64,000 nt of DNA from Istiophorus platypterus (GCA_016859345.1 CM029118.1:29135501-29199500), one strand, 5' to 3'. Counted from the stretch's first letter, positions 21,399 to 34,342 are shown. Program-made: numbers and translations. The notes: generated by a model not told the origin, from the sequence alone.

Positions 21399-24300
21399 GT
21401 GCCATCATTATAACTTTCCATAGTTGTAAAAACCTTCACAGAGTACTATAAAGCTGTGCTGTCTTTTGGAATCTGATAAGCCCTCAGTCTCAAGGATCTG
21501 TTACTCAAACTTGACTTCATGGATTTTATTTTATGTCCCACCAGTACCTGAAGCAACTTGCCCAAACTGGCGCATTTCGCAACACTGTTTTAATGCAGGA
21601 GTGATTTCACTCTAAACTCCCACTTCCACCCCCTACAGCTAAAACAGGTGGCTGATTATGACCGCTACCCCAGAGACAATCTCAGCTCAGGTCTCAGTGG
21701 TGGCAGCAGGCCCCACTCCAAAAACTTGGCTTACTCTTATTTTCTGCGTGTTATGCAACACCTCAAATTGCCCTGAGACCCCTCCCCCATCTTGACCCTC
21801 TCCCATGTGGCAACCCATGGGGTGAAAACATCACTAAGATGTCTGGGCGGCTTCTTTAGTAGATTTGATTGGCTATATCACCACCCCTCAGGATACAGTG
21901 ATGTTGCAGTCTTCGGTGGGGCAATGCTGATCCTGGCTTCGCTGTGCTTTTTCTGGAATGTCAAAATGTCCACTAGAAAAGGTTATTTAAATGTTTCACT
22001 GGAGTCAATTCAGGTCAAGAGAGGTACAATAATGATCAATAATACAATTCAATCAAAAGGAATACTTCTTATTCTGTCATCTTTCTGACATTAAATGATT
22101 CAGATGTATTTTAAAAAGAACCAGCAATTTGCTAAATATGTCTGAAACATCAAGATAACACAAGACAAAACTGAATGGCACATCCTGCAGGGGTGTATTG
22201 TACCTTGGTAGGTGGGATGATGCCAATGATCACATCATGACAGGGATCATGGTGGTTTCATACATAAACATTTTTAGTTCTGTCTCTTCCATGAGTGAAG
22301 CGATACCAAGCAGCTTCAGAGCTGTGTCTGTATACTCACCCTGACTTATTATCTCCCAGTGGAGAAGAGTGAGGCAAAAGTGTCTCATTCTGATTACTAA
22401 TATTACTTTAAACTATGTTGAGTTTGCATTGATAGGAAATATGTATCTATATATCACATGATTGCTTTTGAACCTATTTGCTCTGTACAGTGTGGCTCAT
22501 GCACTCTGCCTGGTGTTGTAGGCTGCAAATAACATTTAAATGAATGAAGAAAATTCCATTAAGGCAATCTAACTTTTTGTAACAGCTGTCAAAATTGCCA
22601 TGCTGGTATAGGTTGTTCTTTTGTATGGAAATGAAATTAAGATGGCCATACTAATTAAGCAAATGACCCCAAATGGTTGTAGTTACTAGGTGACAGTGGT
22701 CGGTCGACCACAGCATGATGATGTATACACTATGGGCCAGATTTCCTAGGAAAATGGCTTTGTGCAAATGTACACTACAGTTTCTATTGTGTTCGTAAAT
22801 GCAATTTACATGTATCCATTGTCTGATTTACTAAGATGATATGGTTAGCTCCTGGATTTCACCTAGTACTGAACCTCTAAGATTCCCTTCACTTATCTCT
22901 GCAAGCAAACGGGACCTCATAGGTGCACCTCAGATGTGGCATTTCTATATGATCACTAAATTTAGAAAGGAAATTATAGAATACTGATCTTGATGTTCAC
23001 TTTAGCTGAAGTTCAGCTTGATGCAAGAAAAACTATTATTATATTATATTCTGTAGCATATACCTAATTCACAAGTACATTAGGAGTCACAAGTAACAAA
23101 AAAATTAATTTGCATGCAAGAAATACATACAAAAATCAGCCAAAACATCAAAGACCAGTAATTGGTAACTGGTTGTAATCTGTGGCAGATAAGTGTAAAT
23201 CTGCATTTGAGAGATAACATTTACCAAGGCAACAATGTAAATGAGGTCCACTTTCCAACTATACAGGTATAAAAATACCAGTAAAACATATGTAGTTTCC
23301 AGTTACCACTTTATCACTCCAAAATATAGATGTATGATGCAAGAAGAGTTTGAGCATTACCAAAGTAATAGAGGTAGTGGGCTTTTCAAAATATATCATA
23401 AAGGTATACATGAATGGACCAAAACAAAAGAAAATGTTATCAGAATGTTTGTGATGTGGAAGATGGCTCTAGATAGAATATTATTAAAGAATCTAGTCTA
23501 CAATGCACATGTTAACAACAACTGGAGTGTGATTGGAGCAAAAGTTGTGTGGCCTGTAGGTTGTGATGTTAACTCAGACAACCCAAACTCACTGCTTTGA
23601 TGTGTAGTATCTGTTAACAGTACAAAAAGTGATCCAACACTGGATAAGAGTTTACTCGGTATTTTTGTGGTTAGTGTTTGATAACAGAAAATAAACTGAC
23701 AAGCCTCAAATAACACCAAACTAATCAAATTTACATGTCCTCTGTGTGATCTCAGTGCGAGCCGAATACCAATGTTGTATGAAAAAATGCCACGACTCAT
23801 GAGTTTTTATGAAATCATTTGCCTTTTCTGCTCTACTACATGTTAAACTCAGCAGTTAAAAGCATAGAAAGAGCACATAATACAACATAAGATATGCCCT
23901 GAGGCATAGAAGCATAAGTGTGATGCTTCTACACAAATTTCCACTCTACTGTCTGATTTATCTCAACAATCTGCTTCAGCCCCTCTGAGTAATGTCATGA
24001 CAACACATAAAGTTACCAGATTGGTACAAGAAGCAATCAACTTGAAGCCAATAAAATTCCACTTTGCCAGTGCAAAGTCATATCCCTTGATTGGTGCCAC
24101 CACAAAATTGGAGCCTGAAATCAGTTTTTCACCAACTTTAGGTGCAGTATTTCATTCACTTTTGATTTATGTACCTTAGAGAAAAGGGTTTAATTACCTA
24201 TTGAAACAGATTTAAACACTTCGAGTTTATCGGCATGGAAAGCCTCATACTAGCCACAGCAACTTTTCATTTGCTCATGTGTGCTACTTTGATGCAGGTC

Positions 24301-25049
24301 TATGGCAAAGAAATGATAACGATGCAGAGTAATATTTTGTGTGTGGTAGTGTACAGAATGTGCAGCAACCCATCACAACAATATGCGTAAGTATTGATCA
24401 TCGGAGGGACATTCAGTGAATAGCAGTGTGTGTATGTGTGTATGTGTGTCAGACATTTCTGTCATTGTGGCAGGGAGGCAACACTGATTTATCTGTCATC
24501 ATTAAACTGGCGCCATTATTACTGTGCCCTGCTCTCCTATTTCAGCACAGCAAGGCCTGCAGCACAACACACACAGACACCTTATTGTACACTACACCTT
24601 CAAAGCCATGAGCACTTCCTGTACAACAAACCTACAATACTAAGGGACTTTGCCTAACAGGGGCTCCAAGATCATTTTATTTTCAGGGCTAAACATGGAC
24701 TGCAAACACCATCAGAACATGGTATTAATGACTTTGAGATTATATCAGGCATTTTGTAAATTCATATTGCTCCCAGGGAAAATATAGCAACATAAACATT
24801 CTAGCATACGCAATGTAGACTATTTAACATGGCAAGTGGTCACACATGGTAGTCCATCCAGCTGCACACGGCAGTACAGACATACAGAAAGAATGTGCAG
24901 GCATACTTTTGTATTGCTGTTCTTGGTGTAATTGTTGCAAAGGTTTTGAGGTATCTGCTCTTGGATGTCAGACTCAAGGCCAATATAATATGGGTGAAAA
25001 GAATTACATTTGTGTCATCCCATTATCCGGTAGGTTGAAGGTAAGTATG
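21399..25049. other. long non-coding stretch
   Basis: About 3.6 kb with no recognised gene. The 119-codon ORF at 23241-23600 has no motif I know and sits in AT-rich DNA. Words such as GGGCCAGATTT (22735) and GATTTACTAA (22828) recall ends of some fish MITEs, but no matching pair of terminal repeats was found. Confidence 0.5.
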
Positions 25050-25470
25050 TGAGTTAAGTTTCGATTAAGAGGAAAATATCTTACCACGCAGATTTGTACT
25101 GAACTAAAAAATAGTAATGAGATACTTTGTAGATACAGATTTTAAATATAAAATAAATGGTCATCTTATAAAATCTAACACTTTCCTGTATATTTATCTA
25201 CCCAGTAGTATCTGAGATAGTTAAAACTTGCTCCAAATTGAGTGCATCTGTATTAACAAACCAATAATATGTTATATGCGATAACATCATTCTGAAAGGG
25301 GCTATCCAGTCTGATTAGTACTTCTACTCTCCATTTTGCTGACGATAATCCTTTGAAATCCAATACTTTTATTTGTATTTATGTTTTTTTTTTGGGGGGG
25401 GGTTGTTTTTTTGTAGTAGCAGTGGTACTTTTACTTAACTAAAGGGACGGCAATCATACTCCACCACTGA
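25050..25470 (+). repeat. interspersed teleost repeat ending CTCCACCACTG
   Basis: Recognised by the order of words: CTACCCAGTAGTAT, TCTGAAAGGGGC, AGTACTTCTACT, CATTTTGCTGA, GGTACTTTTACTTAACTAAAG and, at the end, ACTCCACCACTG. This matches a very common fish repeat that ends with CTTCCACCACTG. Non-coding; its transposon class is not clear to me. Confidence 0.65.
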
Positions 25471-26271
25471 CAGTATCACTTTGAAATACAGTATGTTGAT
25501 TTAGGTGTATTCTAAATCCATGACAATGCAGCAAGTAGCATGACCTCTTTGTACATAGTAGGTTAGGTTGTGAGCGTTTGGTGGATGCAGGAGTGTGGAG
25601 CATATCTGGCCTGTATGCCACGGGCTCTTTGTGCAGTCTGATACATTGCGGTTGCTTTTTTTTCTATACCTTAACTATATTCTATCTACCATAGCCACAC
25701 TTTTTAAATTGAACATAATGTAGGATTTGCAAAATAATGAATAGATAAGTCACTCACTTGGCTATAGACACATTTTGCATTAACTATTTACTATTGAACA
25801 AATGTCTATAAAGGACTTTAAAGGTTTCTTTGTCTCCATGGTCACAAGGTTCTTTGTGGGGTAGCTGTCGTACAATTTGCCATCTACCTAAGTCTAGGAG
25901 AACCACACAGAGCCTCTTACAGATTTCTTCATGTAACTGGCATTTAGTCTGTGGATTTTCTAGAGTAATATGGACCCTTGATCCGAAAAAAAATATTGCA
26001 GTTGAACTTTTTAAATGTCCCTTTTCACTGTTGACAGCACAATATCACAAAAATTTGACAAAATAAATCAGGACTTTGTGCACAGGTAAATATCACAAGA
26101 TAGGTTAAAAAGTGTTTTCTCTTGTAATTTGAGTCTTTAAACCCAGATTCCACACCTCCAAAAAAAAAAAACCTGTCGATTTGAGAAGCAGCCAAGTGTA
26201 CTCACTTTGTACATTTTCCTCATCTTGCTATCACTGTAAGGGACTTTTGTTCACATAAACACAAAAAAATA

Positions 26272-26274
<3 letters not shown>
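25471..26274. other. non-coding, nothing recognised
   Basis: AT-rich unique sequence with an A-run at about 26160. No gene or element seen. Confidence 0.55.

Positions 26275-26325
<51 letters not shown>
26275..26325. repeat. (CA)n microsatellite
   Basis: About 24 uninterrupted CA units following a short CT run. Confidence 0.97.
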
Positions 26326-26328
<3 letters not shown>

Positions 26329-26513
26329 TGTATCTGTGGTTATCCACACATTCCCACTGTAGTCTCCCAATCCCAAACAGATTATAAGTGCTGTCTTTCA
26401 GACAGTCCTTATACTGCATTTTATGAGTGTAAGATCCTTCAGAGAGATTGAGTCTGGGCAGAAAAAATAGAACATATAGATGCCTGGCAGTACAAAGGCT
26501 TGGGGCACTACAT

Positions 26514-26527
26514 ATAATAATAATAAC

Positions 26528-26598
<71 letters not shown>
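26514..26598. repeat. (AAT)n microsatellite
   Basis: About 85 bp of TAA/AAT units with one early AAC interruption. The 81-codon minus-strand ORF here is a poly-Leu artefact of this run. Confidence 0.97.
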
Positions 26599-26600
<2 letters not shown>

Positions 26601-26767
26601 CAGCTGATAAAGCTAATAATATAATCATTGGGAACACCTGCAAAGTTGCAGATGGGTGATTTCAGCCCGATGCCTCATTGGTCGCACAGCCCCACCCACC
26701 CATATGGCGAGCTGGGATGGTGGGGATATTGTCAGTCCTCCTTTTTCTCTTTCTGCCCTAAACACAG

Positions 26768-26768
<1 letters not shown>

Positions 26769-26799
<31 letters not shown>
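26769..26799. repeat. (CA)n microsatellite
   Basis: About 15 CA units, followed by a short AAACACACACC extension. Confidence 0.95.
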
Positions 26800-26800
<1 letters not shown>

Positions 26801-26812
26801 AACACACACCTT

Positions 26813-28465
26813 TTATAGAAAGATTGGTTGTGTTGTGTGCGTTACTATGAAATAAATGTACATATGATAGTGCTAAAGGTAAACTAACTCACACATTAGG
26901 CAAATATTCTACTAAAAACATCTACAAGCCAGTTATTTGCATCTACCACAAGTGACACTGATGAGACAAAAAATAACCAAGAAATTTGGAACTTTGGTTA
27001 TATTTGATTATTAATGGGTATATTTTCACCAATATTATTTTAATTTAAAATGCCTGATCAGAGCAATCATTGCAGAGAATTATTTCTTAACAACCTATGG
27101 ACTTTCAAACTGTAAAATCTGCATTATCATAAGGTCTTCCCTACCCATCTATTTGACTTTTAAAAGTGTTCCCTTCAGTGGTCAACAATATTTCTTTGTC
27201 ACAGAAAATAAACACAAAACGGCCATTCGAGACCAAATGCCAGACAGTATATATTATTGGGTCAACAGGCTGCCTCATTCCAAAGGCTAATCCAAATGCG
27301 ACCTCTTGCTGTTATTTGGTGGAAGCGACTGGTGTAGTCTTTGAAGATTGTCCATATCCCACAAACCTTGCATGCCATTCATCCAGGAGAGTAAAAACAC
27401 AAAAACAAAAAACCCTTTACAGGACTATAGACTTTGATTTTTAATTTAGTAACATTTTCCACTGACCAGAAAGTACAGTTTCAGTCAAAGCTGCACTTGG
27501 TCAGCATGGATCCATCTTACTAGCCCTCATTACAGAAACTATTAGAGAGATGAGTGTCCAGTCCGAATTGCAACCCTGCACACCTGCCCTTTCTACCCAA
27601 ATGGAAATGCCCTGTTACGGTTGCGGGATTGGCAAAAAAAAAAAAAAAAAAATTACTAAAGCAGCAGAAAACTTCTTTGAGTATAGTAACGTCCACACTA
27701 TCTCGTTCCATCTATGAACAAACAGGTTTTCTCAAATGAAAAAAAGTAAACACAAAATGATGGAGGAATTGTTGTGGTATTTTAATTAGATAAATTCTCA
27801 AGCTAGTAAAGTCTAAATTAGGATAAAACTTAATGTAACCATACTTATATTGTGATATTAAAAATAAATTCTAGAACCATAGGAAATATGATAGCTGGAA
27901 TGTTTTATAATGCGTCACCACACAGATATAATAATGACTCATTGATTAAAAAAATAATAATTAAGAATACCAGTTATTTTTATTGTTGAACTTCTTGGCT
28001 TGCTCAGCCCTTGGGGCATTGACTCAGTTCTATTCCAGTGCAAGAAGAAATATTTTACTATCTTTCTGCACAAAATGTATGTCATAATTTATGAGTAAGT
28101 GAATTGCTGCTTAATATAATCACTCATCTGTTTCTGTGTTGACTTCCAATATTTTAGAAAATTGGCAGAGCCTGCAGAACTTGGCTTTTGCAGCAAATGT
28201 TTCATATGCACTTAGTTTAGTTTTCCTCAGAATAAGATGGTGTGGAGTCTTTCAGCCACCGTACTGCCCTGTACTCAAAGGTTTGTATTTCCAGACTAAG
28301 TCAATGCACAATTGTTTCATATGTCATTCAAAGCAAACTGGACATAGTGTAAAAAAAAATATACTTTGGTAGTTCAGTAGACAGTAGTTCCTGCTGTCCT
28401 ATTGAGATTTGTTGAGATGTACTGTCTCTATGTACATTGTCTAACCATGTTACTCATAATAATAT
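26813..28465. other. non-coding, nothing recognised
   Basis: AT-rich with an A-run of about 19 at 27634-27652. No gene recognised. The 92-codon ORF at 27166-27444 has no motif. Confidence 0.55.
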
Positions 28466-28469
28466 TTTT

Positions 28470-28486
28470 ATTGTTGTTGTTGTTGC

Positions 28487-28517
<31 letters not shown>
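28470..28517. repeat. (GTT)n microsatellite
   Basis: About 16 TTG units with a single GCT variant. Confidence 0.95.
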
Positions 28518-28518
<1 letters not shown>

Positions 28519-28582
28519 TTGTTTCTTCACTAATGTTTTATAGTTTTTTTATGGTTTTTCATATGTCTGCAAACTGATATAC

Positions 28583-29082
28583 TCATTTCATGAGGAACAG
28601 CCTCCCTTTGCTCTAAAAACAGTCTCAGTTCTTCATGGCATTGATCCAACAAGATGTTGGAAACTTTTCTTTAAGGTTCTGGTCCATGTTGACGTGATTA
28701 AATCACATCATTTCTGCAGATTTCTCAGCTTCAGATGCAAATCTCTTGTTCTACCACATCCCAAAGGCTTTCTACTGGATTCAGATCTGGTGACTGTGGA
28801 GGACACTGACGTTCACTGTCTCATTGTCATGTTCATGAAACCAGTTAGAGACAAATTTTACTTTATGACATTTTACATTATCATGGTGGAAGTAGCCATT
28901 AGATGATGGTAAACTGTGACCATAAAGGGGTGAACATGGTCAGCGACAATACTCAGATAGAGGCATTCAAACCAAGATTGATTTGGTATTAAGGAGCCAC
29001 ATTGGGGCAAGAAAACATCTCCCACACAAACCACCACCAACCTGGGCTGGTACTGCTGGTTCTGTTGGTACTGCTGGTACTG
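28583..29082 (-). pseudogene. Tc1-like transposase, C-terminal half
   Basis: Minus-strand reading gives the catalytic C-terminus of a Tc1-like (DDE, DD34E-type) transposase. VGDVFLPQCGSLIPNQSWFE leads in. LSIVADHVHPFMVTVYHH follows (about 28905-28970), then a decayed form of the block holding the second catalytic Asp. A plus-strand word complementary to the SPDLNP motif (TCTGGTGACTG) lies near 28785-28800. The end, about 28590-28700, corresponds to the helices before the stop. Several frame breaks and stops are present. This family differs from the terminal-repeat family at 320-862 and 17660-18216. The catalytic residues are not all preserved, so it is dead. The N-terminal half is not found; the upstream edge is a small minisatellite. 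Confidence 0.75.
29047..29082. repeat. 9-bp minisatellite, four units
   Basis: CTGGTACTG, CTGGTTCTG, TTGGTACTG and CTGGTACTG in tandem. On the minus strand it encodes a QYQQYQQNQQYQ tract inside the transposase remnant. Confidence 0.9.
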
Positions 29083-29170
29083 CATACCACTAGAAGATTC
29101 AGCGGCAGAACACTGAAAGAAGGGCGAGCAGCTGCCTGCCAAAACCCACATTCAAAACCAGTAACGGTCA

Positions 29171-30974
29171 AACTTCAGCGAGAAAACACCTCCGCTAACA
29201 TTATGTCATCCTAAACAACAATATCTCTCCTTATTAACTGCTTTTAAATCATTACAAATTACTCCTGAATCATCCATGCTGTTTTTTGATCTGTGCAGGA
29301 CAGAGTCCAGCTGCCTTCCAGCTGCCAGTACGGCAAGAATTTAGAATTGCCATAAAGTACCAACAAGAATTTACAACTACTTTTACCCTGGCTGAGATCA
29401 CAGTTTTCCTAATTCTGATTTTTGATCTGAACATTAACTGAAGCTGCTGACCTGTATCTGCAGGATTTCATGCATTTCATTGCTGCCACATGATTGGCTG
29501 AATGGATAATTGCATTCAAAAGTAGATGTTCAGTTCTTCTTAAGGTTCTTGAACATTAGACGGTGTATATAAATAAGTTGAGTTTAGTTTCTCATCATTG
29601 CCACTAGAGATTAGTTAAAAAGAAACATAAAAAAACTTGCTTTTTTTAAATTTTTTGGCACGAGCAGACTAACCAGACAGCACCAAAAGGCAATTATCGA
29701 TATGAGGATGTTACAGAATATACTTTGAAACAAATAAATGGTTCTTGATGTGTTTTTTTGCCAAAATTACACAAGCAAACTCATGGTCATGCATAGACAC
29801 ATTACTGTTGACTCACCATGTATTGGTCTACGTAGACTCATAGCACAGTGACACATGTCAGCTGATTAGTGGATCACTGCAGAACCCATATAGTGTATTT
29901 TTATACCCCTTTTTTTGTAAGGTATATGATGCTGGGCCCTTCTGCTCACAGACCACTGACAGGTGTTGGAGTCAAGGACAGAGCTGTCACTTCATATTAA
30001 CAGACACATACTGAAAATTCAGGCAGCGAGTAATGGGAGCATTTGAAGTTGGTGGCTGATATTTCTGATTATCCAGGCAGACATAAATCCAAGAAGATGA
30101 GTACCATCTGTCCTCTTTTAATATGTTTGTACCCAAGCTATGTACTTGTCTAATATTAAAATTTATTATCTACAATATAGACATGATTCACACTATAACT
30201 CAAAAAAAGGCCTCAAACCTGAAAATGCTGACATGCATTTTCCTAGTGTTGTTTTATTCTACAACACGTTTACATACTATACATATATCAGAAAACTATT
30301 TCTAGCAACTTTTCAGTGTCTATTTTACGTACTATCCTGTACTGTAAATGGATACAAACATGCACTTAATCACCAATCATCACCAATCACTGGTCAATTA
30401 AAGACCAACAAGTCATAATTTTACTGATCATGCTACTTCCAGGGGATCAACAACAATGCTAGAATAGCTGTTATAATACACAACCATTACACACTGCTGT
30501 TGCCTGTATCACTAATCCATCACTTGTACCTGTAGATGATCAAAGGCAGTGACATCTCCATCATCATCAATTGATATCAGAAAGGCAATCGCGGATTTTG
30601 TTTTAGATATTACTACTGAAATGGACACTATAAAGTTCTTTACAAAAATTGAAGTGAAAAGAACAGTAACAGATGGAAATAAAATCATTCCTCCAATAAA
30701 AGAATGATAAAAGTGATCAAACAAAATCAAGATCAATTTGAAAAATGTATATTTGATTGATATTTTATGACATTTTTTTGAAAACTTCAAAGATGTTAAC
30801 TAATTTGCTGATAACCAATTAACATAAAGTATAGCTGACACTGATTTTAACTTCATCAGTTTTGCAAGTACTGGGTGTTCATCAGTTTTTGAGGTATGTA
30901 GTCATAAACCATTATTGAATAAATTAAAATGTTGACACAATGATAGTGCTAGATTGAAAATTAAGACATCATAT
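29171..30974. other. non-coding, nothing recognised
   Basis: No gene or mobile element recognised. Small ORFs at 30123-30418 and 30512-30790 are in AT-rich DNA without motifs. Confidence 0.55.
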
Positions 30975-31245
30975 AAGTTCTAACAATTCATCCTGAAGGA
31001 AACATTAATGTGTGTACCAAATTTCATGACTATCCATCCAGTAGTTTTTAGGTAATTCTTTCAAAATGGCAAAAAATGAACCCTAGGAATAGAGATACAG
31101 GAAAAGTCAGGGGATCACAAAGTCAGTAGGATTCATCCCGTGGGAACCATGAATGTCTGTACAAATGTTTATAGCAATCAGTTTAGTGTTTTTTCAGTCT
31201 GGAACAAATTGGTGAGCCAGCAGAAAGACATTGTAATCCCTGTAA
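30975..31245 (+). repeat. interspersed teleost repeat
   Basis: The phrases CCAAATTTCATGACTATCCA, CATCCAGTAGTTTTTAG, GGGAACCATGAATGTCTGTA and TTTTTCAGTCTGGA, followed by GGTGAGCCAGCAGAAAGACA, appear in the order of an abundant fish repeat. That repeat ends with a GGACCGACCGACAGACATTG-like word. Partial internal duplication of the ATGTCTGTACAAAT/TGTGTGTACCAAAT word is visible. Non-coding. Confidence 0.6.
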
Positions 31246-31979
31246 TGGTTAATGTTATATATAGATAATTTGATTTAATGTAGCCATTTCTTTTCTTAAA
31301 AGAGGTGTTGCTGCATACAATGTTAGATAAAAATTTTCAATATACCACATATAGCATTTCATTCAAATTCATTGAACTTAGATGGAGGCAGAAATTTCAG
31401 ATATATATGTCAAAACCGGGATAAAATAAATACAAATCTATCCTTAAGCTGTATGCTGATATGAAATCCCTAAAAGTAAGAGTATGATTTTTTTTTTTTT
31501 TTTATTTTGTTATTCTGATTTTTTGTTCTATTCAGTTCAATATCATTTTTCTTGCAGTAGCCACACTTCAGAAATGTAATTTGATACTGGAAAGGACAGA
31601 ATCGTTGTGCCAAAGCTACAGTCATAATTGTGGGTTAAATTGAAATTTTCATTCTTTCCTTTCTTTCTTTCTTTCTTTTTAACTGAGCTTCTACATTAAC
31701 TTTTAAAGTCTGAGGTTTATGCACATTAATAGCAATGATTCTGCAGACCACTTAGATAGAAGAGTACTACTACTGCTCATTTATTTTGTTCTACACATTT
31801 ATTATGGAGTGAAACATTTAATCTGTATGATGTATATCTCTTATGAAATTTCAACATATGACTAGATTTAATGATGGAAATTTTGTGACTTGTAATGATG
31901 AAAGATAGATCAATAGATGATGTTTTCCTTTATGCTATAGCTTTTGGTTTATCACTGTCCAGAGCTCAGTGGCTGCAGT
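31246..31979. other. non-coding, with low-complexity T and CTTT runs
   Basis: Contains a T-run (about 31489-31503) and a CTTT tract (31652-31680). Nothing else recognised. Confidence 0.55.
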
Positions 31980-32225
31980 AATTAGAAAAGCTAGGACATG
32001 CAATTGCAATGTCCTAAGAAAGCCCCGATCACCAATAAAAGCATTTATTGTTTTCTAATCAGCAGCCCTTCGGCTGCTCCGATCACTCAGTAAATAATGG
32101 AGATGTCAATATTGTCCCGGTCTTGTGACCCTGGAGCCCACTCATGCCCCCGCCCTTGCTGACTTGCTTGCTCACCCTGATCTCGCTTACCACTTTAATG
32201 CAGCCTCATTAATCACACATTACAC
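31980..32225. promoter_or_regulatory. complex block with three consecutive inverted repeats (inferred regulatory)
   Basis: Three perfect inverted repeats follow each other. First, TAGGACAT (31992-31999) pairs with ATGTCCTA (32009-32016), with a GCAATTGC palindrome between. Second, CAATAAA (32033-32039) pairs with TTTATTG (32044-32050). Third, AGCAGCC (32061-32067) pairs with GGCTGCT (32072-32078). The word CCGATCAC occurs on both sides of the last two. The rest is GC-richer than the flanks and holds TTTAATGCAG and CATTAATCAC homeodomain-type words. The structures are certain; the role is not. Confidence 0.4.
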
Positions 32226-32327
32226 TCGAAAGTGTCTAAAGTGTCAAGTGTTGAAAACTTGATGCACACGAGCAGTTACACAAATAACACATACGTGTAC
32301 TATAGTATGCAGGTTTTGTTTTTTGTG

Positions 32328-32390
<63 letters not shown>
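32328..32390. repeat. (TCTA)n, i.e. GATA-type, microsatellite
   Basis: About 15 uninterrupted TCTA units, followed by degenerate TATA/GATA sequence to about 32440. It is the reverse complement of the GATA tetramer found at 44097. Confidence 0.97.
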
Positions 32391-32391
<1 letters not shown>

Positions 32392-32469
32392 ATTTATATA
32401 TACATACATACATAGATATAGATGTAGATATATAGATACATTAAACAAACAACATACACACACTTTTTT

Positions 32470-32690
32470 CCACACACCACCTCCTCCCTCCATACATTGG
32501 CGGTCAAACAACCAAAATGCCGTCTTGTCAGTGAGGCAGCTCCATTGATTAGCACTTCCAGCTTCTGTTCTGGCCCAGGAATTACCCCTCTAATCGTGTA
32601 GTGAGTTATTTGCTGGAGACCAATCAGCCTGATCAGACAAATTACCCTTGTTGTAACTGCCTGGATGCCTGAAGTACTCCAGGAGCACAA
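32470..32690. promoter_or_regulatory. possible conserved non-coding block (inference)
   Basis: Mixed-composition, non-repetitive DNA with several TAAT/ATTA cores (TTGATTAGC, CTCTAATCG, AAATTACCC) and CCAATCAGCCTGATCAG. Only composition and motif density support a regulatory reading. Confidence 0.25.
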
Positions 32691-33529
32691 AAGACACACA
32701 TACACACAAGCGGTGACACATAAATGCACATATCCAGGTACATTTACATAAGAGATAAGGAACCACTTTTCTAGATATGTATGTGTAATCTTCTGCATAA
32801 ACACATATATGTACATGCTAAAAGATGCACTCTTTACTATGCTCTTTATCTGTGGCCTCTCAAACCGCAGCATCTGTTAATCACACAGTTCTATATAATG
32901 CCTCATCTCAAATTGCCAGTCATGGTGGACTCAACCAGTCAGTCATTTACGTCTCAGGTCCGACCACCAAATGGAAAGCCACACCATTACTGTGACTTTA
33001 AAGAAATTGCATTTCAGAAAAAAAGAGTATGTGTACAGTATATATAAGTACAGTATAATGCAGAGTATATTTTTATCATGGCCTTTCAACTTCTTCTAGT
33101 GCTACTAAAATTACTTTGTTGTCCTTAATTAGTTGAAGAAACGTATGAAAGCTGTACTGCATGTTAACATGGTAGGAAGTGATTCAACATTTTCCCCTGT
33201 CAGGCAGCTTTCCTATTTCACAAGCCATGGGGTTTAGAATAAACTGCTGTTTTGGGCCAGGCACCGTCCATTTGCCATTGAGTGTGTGTGTGTCTCTACA
33301 CCTCTACATCACTTACTGATTAGAATTCAAAGATGTTAGAATGTCAGAACAAAATAGAAACAAGTAGAATGAAATACAATAGAAACAGAGGGTCCTCTCT
33401 CTTCTGTTTCATTTTCTAAATTCTCTTTCTCCACTCCCCAAGCACTACTCTTTTCCCATCATTCTCCTCTCAAACCCAATCATCCTCCTCTTCCTCCTTC
33501 ACCTCCTCCTCCTCTCTCATTCTGGATGG
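32691..33529. other. non-coding, with CT-rich tract
   Basis: No gene recognised. A pyrimidine-rich, CTCCTC-type stretch covers about 33390-33520. Confidence 0.55.
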
Positions 33530-33740
33530 GAAACTGCAGTGGCGACAGGCGAAGCAGAAACCCATTTTTCAGTTTAAATGCCAAGTGGTTATGTAGCATA
33601 ATATTCAGTCAGAAATTAACCATCTTTCCCCTGCAGCCTGTCAAGAAATAGAGACTGAGAGCACTGACTGAGGCTTAAGTGCATGCAAATTTCTCTGCAG
33701 AGCTTGAGTCATCAACACTGGTTTTCTTTAGTACTACTGC
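33530..33740. promoter_or_regulatory. possible conserved non-coding block with a POU octamer (inference)
   Basis: GC-richer and non-repetitive. It contains GCATGCAAATTTC with a perfect ATGCAAAT octamer (about 33682-33689), as well as CCAAGTGG and TGAGTCATC words. A regulatory role is inferred from texture only. Confidence 0.25.
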
Positions 33741-34298
33741 ATGAAGGCAGGGGAGTGTCTAAAAGGTGGACATGGGGAGGAACCCCCCTTGAAATACTTT
33801 GTTTTTTGTGTTGTTTTTAATGCAGAAAAGTTTTAAGTGTAAGTTTATTTTTTTAGATAGAAATGGTACTGAAATAAAAGGTGAATAGATGTAATTAACA
33901 TTTTAAACAAATGAACTTTAATGGCAAAGGTATAAAGACAGTTTGATCCTATCAGGTTGCTTGGAATCTGGAATCCAGCTTATTCTGGAGCATATCCTAA
34001 AATGCAGTGTGTGAGAGGAGAATTTGAAACATAACCAAATCTGTTTTGAAAAAGCTAAAACACTGCCAAATTTTCTCAGACAATAAAATTGTTTTGCAAT
34101 AACTAAAACAATGCCCTCATTCAGATGGACTTGCACATAACCCCTTATGTGTCTGCCCCGGAAACTCTGCGCCACATTTAGGCCCTTTGATTCCTTGGGA
34201 CCAGGAAGAGGATCGATAAAGGCTTTCAGAAGCAGTACCTCCGTCCATTCCCTTTTGTTAACGACAGCCATAACTCATTGGGCTGGTAGGAGGAGAGG

Positions 34299-34301
<3 letters not shown>

Positions 34302-34340
<39 letters not shown>
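34302..34340. repeat. (TA)n microsatellite
   Basis: About 19 TA units. Confidence 0.97.

Positions 34341-34342
<2 letters not shown>

Noticed and set aside
23241..23600. 119-codon plus-strand ORF
   Set aside because: No recognisable motif, AT-rich, no splice or promoter context.
22732..24180. Possible 1.4-kb MITE or Harbinger-type element with GGGCCAGATTT and GATTTACTAA words
   Set aside because: I could not find a matching pair of terminal repeats or a duplication, and the remembered similarity is weak.
26398..26643. Poly-leucine minus-strand ORF resembling a membrane segment
   Set aside because: Encoded by the AAT microsatellite.
31992..32078. tRNA or microRNA gene at the hairpin cluster
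   Set aside because: Stems are only 7-8 bp with tiny loops, and no cloverleaf, A/B box or long precursor stem is present.
32394..32873. 159-codon minus-strand ORF
   Set aside because: Its C-terminal part is TA/GATA microsatellite, and the rest has no family resemblance.
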